Both the position numbers and the translations under genes were made by a program. From positions 1,448 through 54,310 of the IMG/VR virus record IMGVR_UViG_3300002460_002255: 52,863 nt of DNA; one strand, given 5' to 3'. Of the stretch, positions 32,432-39,053 are shown piece after piece (position 1 is the stretch's first letter; each line of letters opens with the position of its first letter). The DNA is from a virus. Below the pieces are notes generated by a model that was given only the letters and a program-made list of their open reading frames with translations, did not search any database and was not told where the DNA came from.

Positions 32432-32679
32432 TACTTACTCTCCTTAGTAAGCAATTCCAACACTGAGTTGGTTCTGTTATCTTCAAAGGTTTGAAGTCTA
32501 TCCTCACAGATAGGCTTTGTGAACTCCGAGACACAAAACTCAACTAGCTTTCTTTCTCCTTTCGGTATCAAGACAATCTCCTTTTCGGTAAATGTCTTGT
32601 ATCCTTGATAGCCTACTAATACAAGCAGGGCAAGAAGGATAACTCCGAATATAATCTTCTCCTTGGGCAAGTTTTTCAC
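32431..32679 (-). CDS. Membrane-anchored small protein, 82 residues
   Basis: The start is GTG 32679 with AAAGGAGG eight bases upstream. Residues 10-26 form one membrane helix (IIFGVILLALLVLVGYQGY), followed by a soluble part with two cysteines (EFCVSEFTKPICEDRLQTFE) that could form a disulfide outside the cell. A spanin-like or envelope role is possible given the neighbouring lysozyme-like gene, but not shown. Confidence 0.55.
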   Translation of the reverse strand: MKNLPKEKIIFGVILLALLVLVGYQGYKTFTEKEIVLIPKGERKLVEFCVSEFTKPICEDRLQTFEDNRTNSVLELLTKESK

Positions 32680-32694
32680 GTGTTCCACCTCCTT

Positions 32695-32820
32695 TCAAGA
32701 AGTGAACAAAATATAAATAATAGTCAGTATCGGTATTCCCAGGATTATTCCTAACATTAGGTAATGGTTGTCTTTTGGGTTAGGATCTAGTTTTATGCTG
32801 CTTTCGTGTTTGTAGTTCAT
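32695..32820 (-). CDS. Single-span membrane peptide, 41 residues
   Basis: It begins MNYKHESSIKLDPNPKDNHY and has a C-terminal membrane helix (MLGIILGIPILTIIYILF). AAAAGGAGACTTAA precedes ATG. Its start is directly next to the stop of the upstream gene. Function unknown. Confidence 0.55.
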   Translation of the reverse strand: MNYKHESSIKLDPNPKDNHYLMLGIILGIPILTIIYILFTS

Positions 32821-33054
32821 TTAAGTCTCCTTTTCTTTGGTTTCCGCTAATTCTAGTAATGCCAAGAACAGCCCACTCATAATGTCCACTGCTTCATTAG
32901 GTCTAATAAAATATCTAGCCGAATCGTAAGTACTTTTGATTTCAATTTCTATAGTGTCCTTTGGATTTCTAGCTGGTGATTCTTTTAGCCATCTATAAAC
33001 CCTTATGTATGTTCCATCTTTACCTGTTCTGTTCCAATATCTTTTTCGTTTCAT
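32821..33054 (-). CDS. Small hypothetical protein, 77 residues
   Basis: It begins MKRKRYWNRTGKDGTYIRVY and continues TIEIEIKSTYDSARYFIRPN, then a helix (VDIMSGLFLALLELAETKEK). Basic N terminus and amphipathic end. GGGGAAGG lies upstream. Soluble and unknown. Confidence 0.55.
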   Translation of the reverse strand: MKRKRYWNRTGKDGTYIRVYRWLKESPARNPKDTIEIEIKSTYDSARYFIRPNEAVDIMSGLFLALLELAETKEKET

Positions 33055-33097
33055 TTAACAAACCTTCCCCACAACTGTATCTGGTGTACGTACAGAT

Positions 33098-33571
33098 TTA
33101 TTTTTCATAAAGTTTCATGTAATTATTTCTTTTAGCATCTTTCCATTCTTCGTAATGATCATCACTTAAATGGAAAAAATCTAACCAATCCCAAATGTGA
33201 CCAGATTCCACTGCTTCTTGAGGGCTTTTACCTTCAGCTCTATCAGCAGAAGATACAACCCCTAAAGTTTTATTGAATTCTTTGTAAGCCTTTTCTTTCC
33301 TAGTGTCATATCTGTAAGCATCTTCTTTCTTTTCATCTTTTGCATCATCCCTATCAATAGTACCCGTGTAGTCTGTTTCCAATTCCGTTTCAAACTTCTT
33401 AGTTTCGTCCATAGATATATTTTCTGGAATGACTTCTTTGATACCGAAACATATCTTTCCATTCTTATCTATGTGAGAAAAGTAGGCTTTAGGTTGTCCA
33501 GACTCATCTACCTTAGTTTTGCTAAACTTTTCCTGCATCCATGTCCCGTGGCCCTCACATTTTTTAGTCAA
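33098..33571 (-). CDS. Hypothetical charged protein, 157 residues
   Basis: It begins MTKKCEGHGTWMQEKFSKTK. It is rich in Lys, Glu and Asp and contains DRAEGKSPQEAVESGHIWDW followed by LDFFHLSDDHYEEWKDAKRN. The middle may be helical. It has no signal peptide or membrane segment. It overlaps its upstream neighbour by 4 bases (ATGA). No family recognised. Confidence 0.6.
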   Translation of the reverse strand: MTKKCEGHGTWMQEKFSKTKVDESGQPKAYFSHIDKNGKICFGIKEVIPENISMDETKKFETELETDYTGTIDRDDAKDEKKEDAYRYDTRKEKAYKEFNKTLGVVSSADRAEGKSPQEAVESGHIWDWLDFFHLSDDHYEEWKDAKRNNYMKLYEK

Positions 33572-33813
33572 AGTTTGTTCCTCCCGAATACTTCAATTTG
33601 TTCTTCGCTTTTTTCTTTAGCGATAATATACCCTTCAATAAAAGCTTCTAACATATATCTTTTGGTTACATCAGGCCATTCATCCATTTGTTTCTTGACC
33701 TGTGTCCCTGTGTGTTGATGTTCACGTCGATAGATTGCATCAACAACTTTGTTTCCTAAGTTAAAAGCATAAGATCGTCTTTTGTCATCAAATCTATTGT
33801 CAGTTAATGTCAT
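33568..33813 (-). CDS. Hypothetical helical protein, 81 residues
   Basis: It begins MTLTDNRFDDKRRSYAFNLG and continues VDAIYRREHQHTGTQVKKQM, then MLEAFIEGYIIAKEKSEEQI. Mostly helical and soluble. Overlaps both neighbours by 4 bases, so translation is probably coupled. Unknown function. Confidence 0.6.
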   Translation of the reverse strand: MTLTDNRFDDKRRSYAFNLGNKVVDAIYRREHQHTGTQVKKQMDEWPDVTKRYMLEAFIEGYIIAKEKSEEQIEVFGRNKL

Positions 33814-34178
33814 TTGGTTTGTGTATATATTTCTTCTGAGTGAATATCTTTTATAGTTTCTGGTAAATCCTTACTTGTTAAGATATCTATCCACTTTTTA
33901 TGCATTAGCTTAGCTTCTTTTTTAGTCTCGCACTCATCTACAATTATCCATGCACCATCTTTTCGATACCGAGTGTCAACAATTCCGACCTCATAAAAAC
34001 CTGTGTCGTTAGTGTAAGCAGTGTCTATTATAAGATCTTCCCCATCTTCCCCATAGCGGTCTACTTTTCTGCCATTGTAACCCCCATAAAGCATGCCTGC
34101 AAATCCACTAGCAAGCCCTCCAAATCCTAAATCAATATAATTTTCTTTACTTAACTTACTTTGTTTAACTTTTGACAT
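33810..34178 (-). CDS. Hypothetical protein, 122 residues
   Basis: It begins MSKVKQSKLSKENYIDLGFG. A Gly-rich segment (GGLASGFAGMLYGGYNG) is followed by an alpha/beta part (DLIIDTAYTNDTGFYEVGIV, GAWIIVDECETKKEAKLMHK). The second half resembles small phage proteins with an antiparallel sheet and a helix, where a parameter-like ECETKKEA turn occurs. No family is assigned. Confidence 0.58.
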   Translation of the reverse strand: MSKVKQSKLSKENYIDLGFGGLASGFAGMLYGGYNGRKVDRYGEDGEDLIIDTAYTNDTGFYEVGIVDTRYRKDGAWIIVDECETKKEAKLMHKKWIDILTSKDLPETIKDIHSEEIYTQTK

Positions 34179-34179
34179 G

Positions 34180-34362
34180 TTAGTTGTATTTTTCCTCCTG
34201 AGCTAAAAGTCTTCCTTCATTCCAATCTTTTAAGAAGGAATTGTACCTGTTGAGTAGCAGAGCTATGGCTTTCAACCCCTCAATAGTATCAGTCTTACCT
34301 TCATTAATGTGTTTATTTAAGATAGCTATTGCTTCTATGTATTTGGGGCCGTCATCATTCAT
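34180..34362 (-). CDS. Small hypothetical helical protein, 60 residues
   Basis: The start ATG 34362 lies inside the end of the zinc-ribbon gene (ATGAATGA), so translation is coupled. It begins MNDDGPKYIEAIAILNKHIN and continues LKAIALLLNRYNSFLKDWNE. Helical and soluble. A longer frame upstream reads through the zinc-ribbon gene in another frame and is rejected. Confidence 0.58.
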   Translation of the reverse strand: MNDDGPKYIEAIAILNKHINEGKTDTIEGLKAIALLLNRYNSFLKDWNEGRLLAQEEKYN

Positions 34363-34498
34363 TATCTTTTTCCCTTTCGTTATCAATAACATCCTTATTA
34401 TTTGATCCATCGCTTGAGCAATAATCGCAGTTGTCGCAATCATGACTATCCCCTAAAGACGCTTTGCATTTTTCACAATAAGGATTTGTTGTAACCAT
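34355..34498 (-). CDS. Zinc-ribbon protein, 47 residues, leaderless
   Basis: It begins MVTTNPYCEKCKASLGDSHD and continues CDNCDYCSSD. CxxC at residues 8-11, then C-x2-C-x2-C at 21-27 with a nearby His, can bind zinc. The C terminus is acidic (DVIDNEREKDNE). The gene has no ribosome site; a perfect promoter ends six bases before ATG. A regulatory or host-interacting role is possible. Confidence 0.65.
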   Translation of the reverse strand: MVTTNPYCEKCKASLGDSHDCDNCDYCSSDGSNNKDVIDNEREKDNE

Positions 34499-34534
34499 AG
34501 TTTTATTATATGCACTTGTTTACTTTTTTGTCAA
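34499..34534 (-). promoter_or_regulatory. Strong promoter, leaderless for the zinc-ribbon gene
   Basis: On the minus strand, TTGACA (34534-34529), an 18-base spacer, TATAAT (34510-34505), six bases, then ATG 34498. Both boxes are consensus. A start point at the ATG is expected. Confidence 0.8.
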
Positions 34535-34678
34535 TACCCCAATTTTAATATATTTGGAGATCGTCTGGCGGGAGATATCTACATCTAGGCGTTTACTAAC
34601 TACCCATATCTTTATACCTAAGTTTAGGTACGCTTGGATTTTGGAAACCATATCAGGGGTCATTTTCTTGTAAGCCAC
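34520..34678 (-). CDS. Helix-turn-helix DNA-binding protein, 52 residues, GTG start
   Basis: It begins (M)AYKKMTPDMVSKIQAYLNL and continues GIKIWVVSKRLDVDISRQTI, then SKYIKIGVLTKK. The segment VVSKRLDVDISRQTISKYI has the spacing of a helix-turn-helix of the resolvase/Cro type. It is probably a transcription regulator for this early operon. The GTG start lies six bases after a -10 box, with no Shine-Dalgarno. The operator-like repeats at 35478 and 35526 are candidate targets. Confidence 0.7.
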   Translation of the reverse strand: MAYKKMTPDMVSKIQAYLNLGIKIWVVSKRLDVDISRQTISKYIKIGVLTKK

Positions 34679-34713
34679 AGATTATTTGTAACACATAGCT
34701 ACGTATTTGTCAA
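34679..34713 (-). promoter_or_regulatory. Promoter, leaderless for the HTH gene
   Basis: On the minus strand, TTGACA (34713-34708), a 17-base spacer, TACAAA (34690-34685), six bases, then GTG 34678. Confidence 0.7.
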
Positions 34714-35075
34714 GCAAAAAGATAGCCTTGGTTTTCGTTTTGTTTGTATTTCTTTTGAGTTAAATCCCATTTATAATCAACAAAGAACCAGTAAAATGTC
34801 ATTGGCTGATTCTTAAAGATACCGTTCTGCTTTTGTCTCTTCCCTAAAGCCTTCCATTGTATAGGATTGAGATTAAATGATAAGTCGGGGAATTGTTTAA
34901 ATCTAACTTCTAAATGCTTAGCTTTAGAGATAACATAGTCTATTATTCTATCTCTAACTCCAAACTTAAACTTAAATCCACGCTCTGGTAATACGTCATG
35001 GATAACAAAGCGATAATGATCGGCGATCGGTAGTAATACTTGACTACCGATTTTAATTACTGTGTTTGGGTACAT
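34710..35075 (-). CDS. Hypothetical protein, 121 residues
   Basis: It begins MYPNTVIKIGSQVLLPIADH and continues RFVIHDVLPERGFKFKFGVR, then QPMTFYWFFVDYKWDLTQKK. Rich in aromatic and basic residues with alternating strands. It may bind nucleic acid, but I do not recognise it. It overlaps its upstream neighbour by 23 bases. Confidence 0.55.
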   Translation of the reverse strand: MYPNTVIKIGSQVLLPIADHYRFVIHDVLPERGFKFKFGVRDRIIDYVISKAKHLEVRFKQFPDLSFNLNPIQWKALGKRQKQNGIFKNQPMTFYWFFVDYKWDLTQKKYKQNENQGYLFA

Positions 35076-35196
35076 TTTTATTCCAACGCTTTTTGATCAA
35101 TTCTTTAAAATATTCCTTACCATATTTCTTTAAGGTAGCCTTGCCGCCTAAGCTTCCGGCTTCTTTGATTGTAAGCTCTTTTTTATCTTCAGACAC
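35053..35196 (-). CDS. Small KGG/GGK-type basic protein, 47 residues
   Basis: The GTG start at 35196 has GGAGG seven bases upstream. It begins (M)SEDKKELTIKEAGSLGGKA and continues TLKKYGKEYFKELIKKRWNK. The GGKATLKKYGKEYFKEL segment is common in short phage and stress-type proteins (GGxA...KYGxEhFxE). Function unknown. Confidence 0.62.
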   Translation of the reverse strand: MSEDKKELTIKEAGSLGGKATLKKYGKEYFKELIKKRWNKNVPKHSN

Positions 35197-35299
35197 ACTT
35201 ACCTCCAATCACATCACTACACATATAAGGGCTTCCTAGAAGCTTATACAGCCCTACAGTTAGTAATATTAAGATGGTTGTAAAGATTATAGTTTTCAT
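35189..35299 (-). CDS. Small membrane or secreted peptide, 36 residues
   Basis: It begins MKTIIFTTILILLTVGLYKL, one hydrophobic segment, followed by a short tail with two Cys (YMCSDVIGGKCV) that could form a disulfide. It starts one base after the upstream stop and overlaps the next start by 8 bases. Function unknown. Confidence 0.5.
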   Translation of the reverse strand: MKTIIFTTILILLTVGLYKLLGSPYMCSDVIGGKCV

Positions 35300-35300
35300 T

Positions 35301-35465
35301 TTAATAAATACTGATACTAAACAAGCGTCTTCCTTGCTCTCTTAGATGTTCTAATTCATAGTTTAAGTGGATATGCTTAGAGGTAAAAGCTGGCAATGTA
35401 TCTTTCTTAGTTCTTACTTTGTCTATTTTATTTTTTAGTTGTGTTAAAGACATTGTAGTTTTCAT
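35301..35465 (-). CDS. First gene of the minus operon, 54 residues
   Basis: The start ATG 35465 is preferred because the only promoter (TTGACA 35504-35499, TATGCT 35480-35475) would place the RNA start within a few bases of it; an upstream ATG at 35531 lies before that promoter. It begins MKTTMSLTQLKNKIDKVRTK and ends LREQGRRLFSISIY. Basic and helical. Unknown function. Confidence 0.52.
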   Translation of the reverse strand: MKTTMSLTQLKNKIDKVRTKKDTLPAFTSKHIHLNYELEHLREQGRRLFSISIY

Positions 35466-35577
35466 GCTAGATACAGCATACAACTGCTCGTATAAATATG
35501 TCAAGATAGTACTTTGGGCTATAGGATACAACCACTCGTATTATTGATTTATCCTAGCCTTCTGATATAATTGAACT
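35466..35577. promoter_or_regulatory. Divergent control region with two operator-like repeats
   Basis: Minus promoter: TTGACA at 35504-35499, 18-base spacer, TATGCT at 35480-35475. Plus promoter: TTGATT at 35544-35549, 16-base spacer, TATAAT at 35566-35571 with a TG extension, six bases before ATG 35578. A 16-base motif ATACAAC-nn-CTCGTAT occurs at 35478-35493 and 35526-35541 in the same direction. The first copy lies in the minus promoter spacer and the second just before the plus -35 box, so one regulator could set both directions. Confidence 0.6.
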
Positions 35578-36036
35578 ATGCCAAAGATGACACAGTTAAC
35601 TGGTAAACAACAGAACTTTGCAAGACAATACGTAAAGAATAACTTCAATGGCCCAGAAGCCGCCTTGAAGTCATATAACACTAAGTCTAGAGTAGCAGCT
35701 AGGACGATATCTTATGGTAACTTACACAAACCAGAGATACAACAAGAGATAACCAGTGTGTTAAGGAGGAATGGGATGGATGAGGACTACATAGCTAGGA
35801 AGCTCAACCAAGCACTAGAGAGTGGTATAGGAGAGAAGGCTACTAATAGTGATGCTTTAAGGTCTATAGAAAATATCATTAAATTGTACGGATATACACC
35901 AGTATCTAAACATGCTAACTTGAATGTAACATTAAGTGATAGTTATAATGACAAGAAACACTCAGAACTGATAGAAGAACTTAAGAAATCCACTGCATCT
36001 ACTCAGAAACTACTCAAAGACTTAGGAGATAAATAG
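35578..36036 (+). CDS. terS: Terminase small subunit
   Basis: A 152-residue protein. The N terminus KMTQLTGKQQNFARQYVKNN followed by FNGPEAALKSYNTKSR and ARTISYGNLHKPEIQQEITS is the pattern of the Terminase_2 helix-turn-helix that recognises the packaging site. The C-terminal half is helical for oligomer formation (NSDALRSIENIIKLYGYTP). The start codon lies six bases after a TG-TATAAT box with no ribosome site. The large subunit lies 1.5 kb downstream, with small genes and an RNA between. Confidence 0.82.
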   Translation: MPKMTQLTGKQQNFARQYVKNNFNGPEAALKSYNTKSRVAARTISYGNLHKPEIQQEITSVLRRNGMDEDYIARKLNQALESGIGEKATNSDALRSIENIIKLYGYTPVSKHANLNVTLSDSYNDKKHSELIEELKKSTASTQKLLKDLGDK

Positions 36037-36252
36037 AACCTACTTGCTGTTAGTTACCGCCCCGTAATATAGTACTTATTTCATACTTTGTCAACTATTG
36101 AGGCTAGATCACGTCGCACAATATATGTTGTACGATGTATAATAATATTCTGAAGCTGACCCCCACGGCACCCCTTTTAATTCTCACTAGTAACGTATAA
36201 AGACCTTCTCTATACGACATAAATTTTCAAGATTATAGCTATAACTACTATA
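36037..36252. promoter_or_regulatory. Control region between terS and the RHH gene
   Basis: No protein gene is visible in 36037-36287. On the minus strand TTGACA (36094-36089), a 17-base spacer and TATATT (36071-36066) form a promoter that would read antisense into terS. CGTATA (36194-36199) and TATACG (36211-36216) form an inverted repeat with an 11-base spacer, similar to the CTCGTAT arms upstream. TATAAT occurs at 36138-36143. A packaging site could also lie here, but nothing proves it. Confidence 0.45.
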
Positions 36253-36287
36253 TTGACAGTATGTGTTTTATGTGATATATATACTAT
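36253..36287 (+). promoter_or_regulatory. Promoter, leaderless for the RHH gene
   Basis: TTGACA at 36253-36258, 17-base spacer, TATATA at 36276-36281 with a TGA extension, six bases, ATG 36288. No Shine-Dalgarno. Confidence 0.72.
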
Positions 36288-36563
36288 ATGGCTAAAGCAT
36301 GGGTTATACCCGTATCAAAAGAATTAAATGAAGAGACGTTTGAGTGGGCGCATAAGTTGAAGATGTCTAAAGCCGAGTTTGTTAGACAGGCAGTAAAAGA
36401 GAAAATTAAAAGCGATAGACCGATGAAGACTACAGAAATTTTTACCAAAACACCTGAAGCCGTGGTTGAGAAACCAGTCTTGGAGGCTACCGAAAAGCAA
36501 GAGATAATACGATCGTTTTCTAAAGAAGCCCAAATAAAGAATACTCCGAAAGGAAGTAAATGA
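36288..36563 (+). CDS. Ribbon-helix-helix-like DNA-binding protein
   Basis: A 91-residue protein. Residues 4-41 fit a ribbon-helix-helix repressor: a strand (KAWVIPVSKEL), helix A (NEETFEWAHKLKM) and helix B (SKAEFVRQAVKEKIKSD). The rest is a flexible Lys/Glu/Thr-rich tail. It sits directly after the control region with inverted repeats, so it may bind its own promoter or the divergent one. Leaderless start. Confidence 0.62.
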   Translation: MAKAWVIPVSKELNEETFEWAHKLKMSKAEFVRQAVKEKIKSDRPMKTTEIFTKTPEAVVEKPVLEATEKQEIIRSFSKEAQIKNTPKGSK

Positions 36564-36578
36564 GAGGAGGTGAACTAT

Positions 36579-36848
36579 ATGTGGAAGGGAATAATTGCAG
36601 TGAGTATATTGTTACCTTTACTTCTAGTAGCTCCTGTGGGGGCTGAGGAAGAGGTAACTGATCTTTGCAGTAACATTGATGGTGTTCAGGAAGACTACGG
36701 AAGCGGTAGCACTGAGCTAATTCAGATAGATGAAGAAGGTAACTGTGGCCTGTTAGAAGAAGTCTATCCTGATATTAGGGAAAGACAGGATAATCCTAAC
36801 TTCGTGGAGCCTGGAGAAGAGCCTGTTGTTAGCAGTACTTGCAAATAG
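36579..36848 (+). CDS. Secreted acidic protein with signal peptide
   Basis: An 89-residue protein; the start is ATG 36579, with AGGAGG at 36565-36570 upstream. Residues 1-22 form a Sec signal peptide (MWKGIIAVSILLPLLLVAPV, then GA) with a likely cut after VGA. The mature part is acidic and has three cysteines (DLCSNIDG, GNCGLLEE, SSTCK). Exported phage proteins of this type may act on the envelope or exclude other phages; nothing specific is known here. Confidence 0.62.
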   Translation: MWKGIIAVSILLPLLLVAPVGAEEEVTDLCSNIDGVQEDYGSGSTELIQIDEEGNCGLLEEVYPDIRERQDNPNFVEPGEEPVVSSTCK

Positions 36849-36867
36849 TTGACAAGGGGTGTATTAT
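36839..36867 (+). promoter_or_regulatory. Promoter for the RNA at 36872
   Basis: TTGCAA (36839-36844), 17-base spacer, TATTAT (36862-36867). The expected start, about 36873, is where the first RNA stem begins. Confidence 0.6.
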
Positions 36868-36871
36868 TAAA

Positions 36872-37040
36872 GCGCAGCTGTTGGGGGAATCGTCCTTTTC
36901 TGGGCGTGGTTATAAGCCCCCATAGCTGCGCCACGTTCAGAGAAGGGCGATTTTTGTTGTCCTTCTTTACTACTACTGAAAGTAGCTCCAGTGGAGATGA
37001 CTAGAGAATAGTGTTTCTTTTTCACTGGGGCTTTTTCTTT
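36872..37040 (+). ncRNA. Structured small RNA with its own promoter and terminator
   Basis: Four stems follow each other. GCGCAGCU (36872-36879) pairs with 36924-36931, enclosing GGGGG/CCCCC (36883-36887/36917-36921) and CGUCC/GGGCG (36891-36895/36902-36906). A 10-bp hairpin joins 36941-36950 with 36957-36966. A 5-bp hairpin spans 36973-36985. The final stem, 36984-36993 with 37023-37032, is followed by a T-rich run, so it works as a terminator. No gene is coded. It lies just before the terminase genes. Class unknown. Confidence 0.68.
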
Positions 37041-37090
37041 TCTTTCTGTTTTTTCTAAGGACTTGTTTTTCTTTGTTTTGTTTTATCTGA

Positions 37091-37102
37091 TATACTTTCT
37101 TT
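37091..37102 (+). promoter_or_regulatory. -10 box directly before start codon
   Basis: TATACT at 37091-37096, six bases, ATG 37103. No clear -35 box or Shine-Dalgarno is seen. Confidence 0.5.
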
Positions 37103-37582
37103 ATGAAGGAAAAAAAGATTGAAGAGGTTTCTGAAGAAATTGATGCCATGGGTCAAGAAAGTGAAATAAAAGCGTCTCATTGGGTTAAAGAAAAAGGAAA
37201 AGAATGGGATCAGGAGACAGAACAAGAACAGGGAAAGACCTTAGAGATCTTAAAGGGAAGAACCAAGTATAAATTTGCAGACTACAAACGCTTTTTGGGA
37301 AAAGAATTGATGAGGAGAGGGTGGGAGGAAGGTTATCCTAAAGATTGGATGTTCCAAAGTGTAGTTACTGACAATGGGATAGTGTATTATCTTCGTTCCC
37401 CTGACAAAAGACTGTTCGTAAGGGCTTTTACTCCAGTTAATATTCCCAAGTATGATCTGGTTGCTATTGATAAAATCATAGAGTCCTCCTGGGTAGCAAT
37501 CGAAAAATGGGAAAAGGAAGACAAACGTGATATAATTTTACCTAGTGGAAGCGCAAAACATTTACCGAACCCAAATAATTGA
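37103..37582 (+). CDS. Hypothetical protein upstream of the large terminase
   Basis: A 159-residue protein. Residues 1-50 are a highly charged helix (KKIEEVSEEIDAMGQESEIK, KEWDQETEQEQGKTLEILKG). Residues 55-140 look like a small alpha/beta domain (MRRGWEEGYPKDWMFQSVVT, GIVYYLRSPDKRLFVRAFTP). It overlaps the large terminase start by 38 bases. It could help packaging, but no family is recognised. Confidence 0.6.
   Translation: MKEKKIEEVSEEIDAMGQESEIKASHWVKEKGKEWDQETEQEQGKTLEILKGRTKYKFADYKRFLGKELMRRGWEEGYPKDWMFQSVVTDNGIVYYLRSPDKRLFVRAFTPVNIPKYDLVAIDKIIESSWVAIEKWEKEDKRDIILPSGSAKHLPNPNN
37528..37544 (+). promoter_or_regulatory. Extended -10 box before the large terminase start
   Basis: TGATATAAT at 37528-37536, eight bases, GTG 37545. 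No good -35 box is visible, but the TG extension can compensate. Confidence 0.4.
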
Positions 37583-39050
37583 CAGATTGAAAGAAGAGCA
37601 GGCTACTCGTGACAAGATTCTTAAGGAAGAAGCCTCTAAAGATCTATATATTTTCAACCGACACATACTAAAAGTAGAAGAAGGAACCGAAAAAGTAGAC
37701 CTTGCTCCGTTTCATAAGGAACTTTGTAACTTTGTGCAGGACAATATGCACAAAAAGAAGCTGATTTTAGTCCCCCGAGGCCACTTAAAAAGTACTTTAA
37801 TCACTGTAGGCTACTCTGTCTTCCGCCTAATCCAGGATCCCACGGTCAGAATCCTTATTCAAAACGCTGGCTACCAGACTGCTGCCGATTTCGTTAGGGC
37901 AATCAAGCGTCATCTTCAGTTTAATGAGGATTTGATCAGAATTTTCGGTTCTTTAGCCATAGATCCTGAGGAATGGAGTGAAAACAGGATAACTTTGAAG
38001 ACTGCAAGGTCCTCTGAGAAGGGAAAAGAGCCTAATGTTACCGGCTGGGGGGTGGAGACTACCAAAACGGGCCAGCATTATGACTTAATTATCCACGATG
38101 ACCTTGTGGAGCGGGAAAATATCGGAACCCGGGAGCAAATTGATAAAGTTATCCTCCGTTACAAGGATTCTTTGGATCTTTTAGACCCAGGCGGGCAGAT
38201 GATAGTGATAGGAACCCGTTGGACTGATGGAGATTTGTATTCTTGGATACTAGATCCCGAAAATCACGTTGCTAGCTCTTATGAGGTGATGATAAGGAAG
38301 GCGCTTGAATGGGAAGGAGACTTACCCACCGCCTTAAAGACTGGGGAAGGGATAAAATCCAATCTTTGGCCAGAGAAATTCGATAACAAAGAGCTCTGGA
38401 CTAGGTATAGAGAGAAGGGGCCCTACGAATTTAGCACACAGTACCTTAACGACCCAGTTACCCCAGAAGACGCTACGTTCAAGAGAGAGTGGTTTGGCTA
38501 CTACGAACCGACTGATGCAATCGGTAAGCTCTTTCATACTTATATTACGGTAGACCCAGCCATCTCAATGGAAAGAGATGCTGATTTCACCGCTATGGTG
38601 GTCACCTCAATCGATCAATATGGTAATATATACATAAGAGAGGTAATTAGGGCGAAGTTGACGCCCCGTCAAATTATTGACCAGTTATTTAGATTAGCAG
38701 AGCAGTGGCACCCTAATCGGATCGGAGTCGAGGACGTTGCGTATCAAAAAGCTTTGGCTTACTCTATAAGAGAGGAGGCGGCTAAAAGAGGGCGTTACCT
38801 ACCGATACAAGAAGTCTCGCCGGGTGGGCGAACAAAAGACCAGCGTATTTCGGCGTTGCAACCCCTTTATGCGGCGGGCAAGGTTTTCCACTGGAAACAG
38901 ATGCTGAACAATAATTATTTTGAAGACGAACTGTTACGTTTTCCAAGGGCAACCCATGATGATATCATTGACGCCCTCTCTTATTCGCTAGCTCTCTTTG
39001 CTAAGCCGAGAGAAAAAAGAGAATATTTTGCAGGTCGATATTTATATTAA
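37545..39050 (+). CDS. terL: Terminase large subunit
   Basis: A 501-residue two-domain packaging motor. ATPase motifs: VPRGHLKST near residue 80 (the Walker A variant of many terminases), LIIHDDLVE near residue 185 (Walker B plus Glu) and IGTRWTDGDL (coupling). The nuclease domain has TYITVDPAISMERDADFTAM, RIGVEDVAYQKALAY and RATHDDIIDALSYSL, supplying three acidic residues for DNA cutting. It packs DNA into the prohead through the portal encoded next. The start is taken at GTG 37545. Confidence 0.95.
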   Translation: MEAQNIYRTQIIDRLKEEQATRDKILKEEASKDLYIFNRHILKVEEGTEKVDLAPFHKELCNFVQDNMHKKKLILVPRGHLKSTLITVGYSVFRLIQDPTVRILIQNAGYQTAADFVRAIKRHLQFNEDLIRIFGSLAIDPEEWSENRITLKTARSSEKGKEPNVTGWGVETTKTGQHYDLIIHDDLVERENIGTREQIDKVILRYKDSLDLLDPGGQMIVIGTRWTDGDLYSWILDPENHVASSYEVMIRKALEWEGDLPTALKTGEGIKSNLWPEKFDNKELWTRYREKGPYEFSTQYLNDPVTPEDATFKREWFGYYEPTDAIGKLFHTYITVDPAISMERDADFTAMVVTSIDQYGNIYIREVIRAKLTPRQIIDQLFRLAEQWHPNRIGVEDVAYQKALAYSIREEAAKRGRYLPIQEVSPGGRTKDQRISALQPLYAAGKVFHWKQMLNNNYFEDELLRFPRATHDDIIDALSYSLALFAKPREKREYFAGRYLY

Positions 39051-39053
39051 ACT

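Noticed and set aside
34363-34443. Longer N terminus for the 60-residue protein
   Set aside because: This stretch is the zinc-ribbon gene in another frame, and the internal ATG overlaps its stop.
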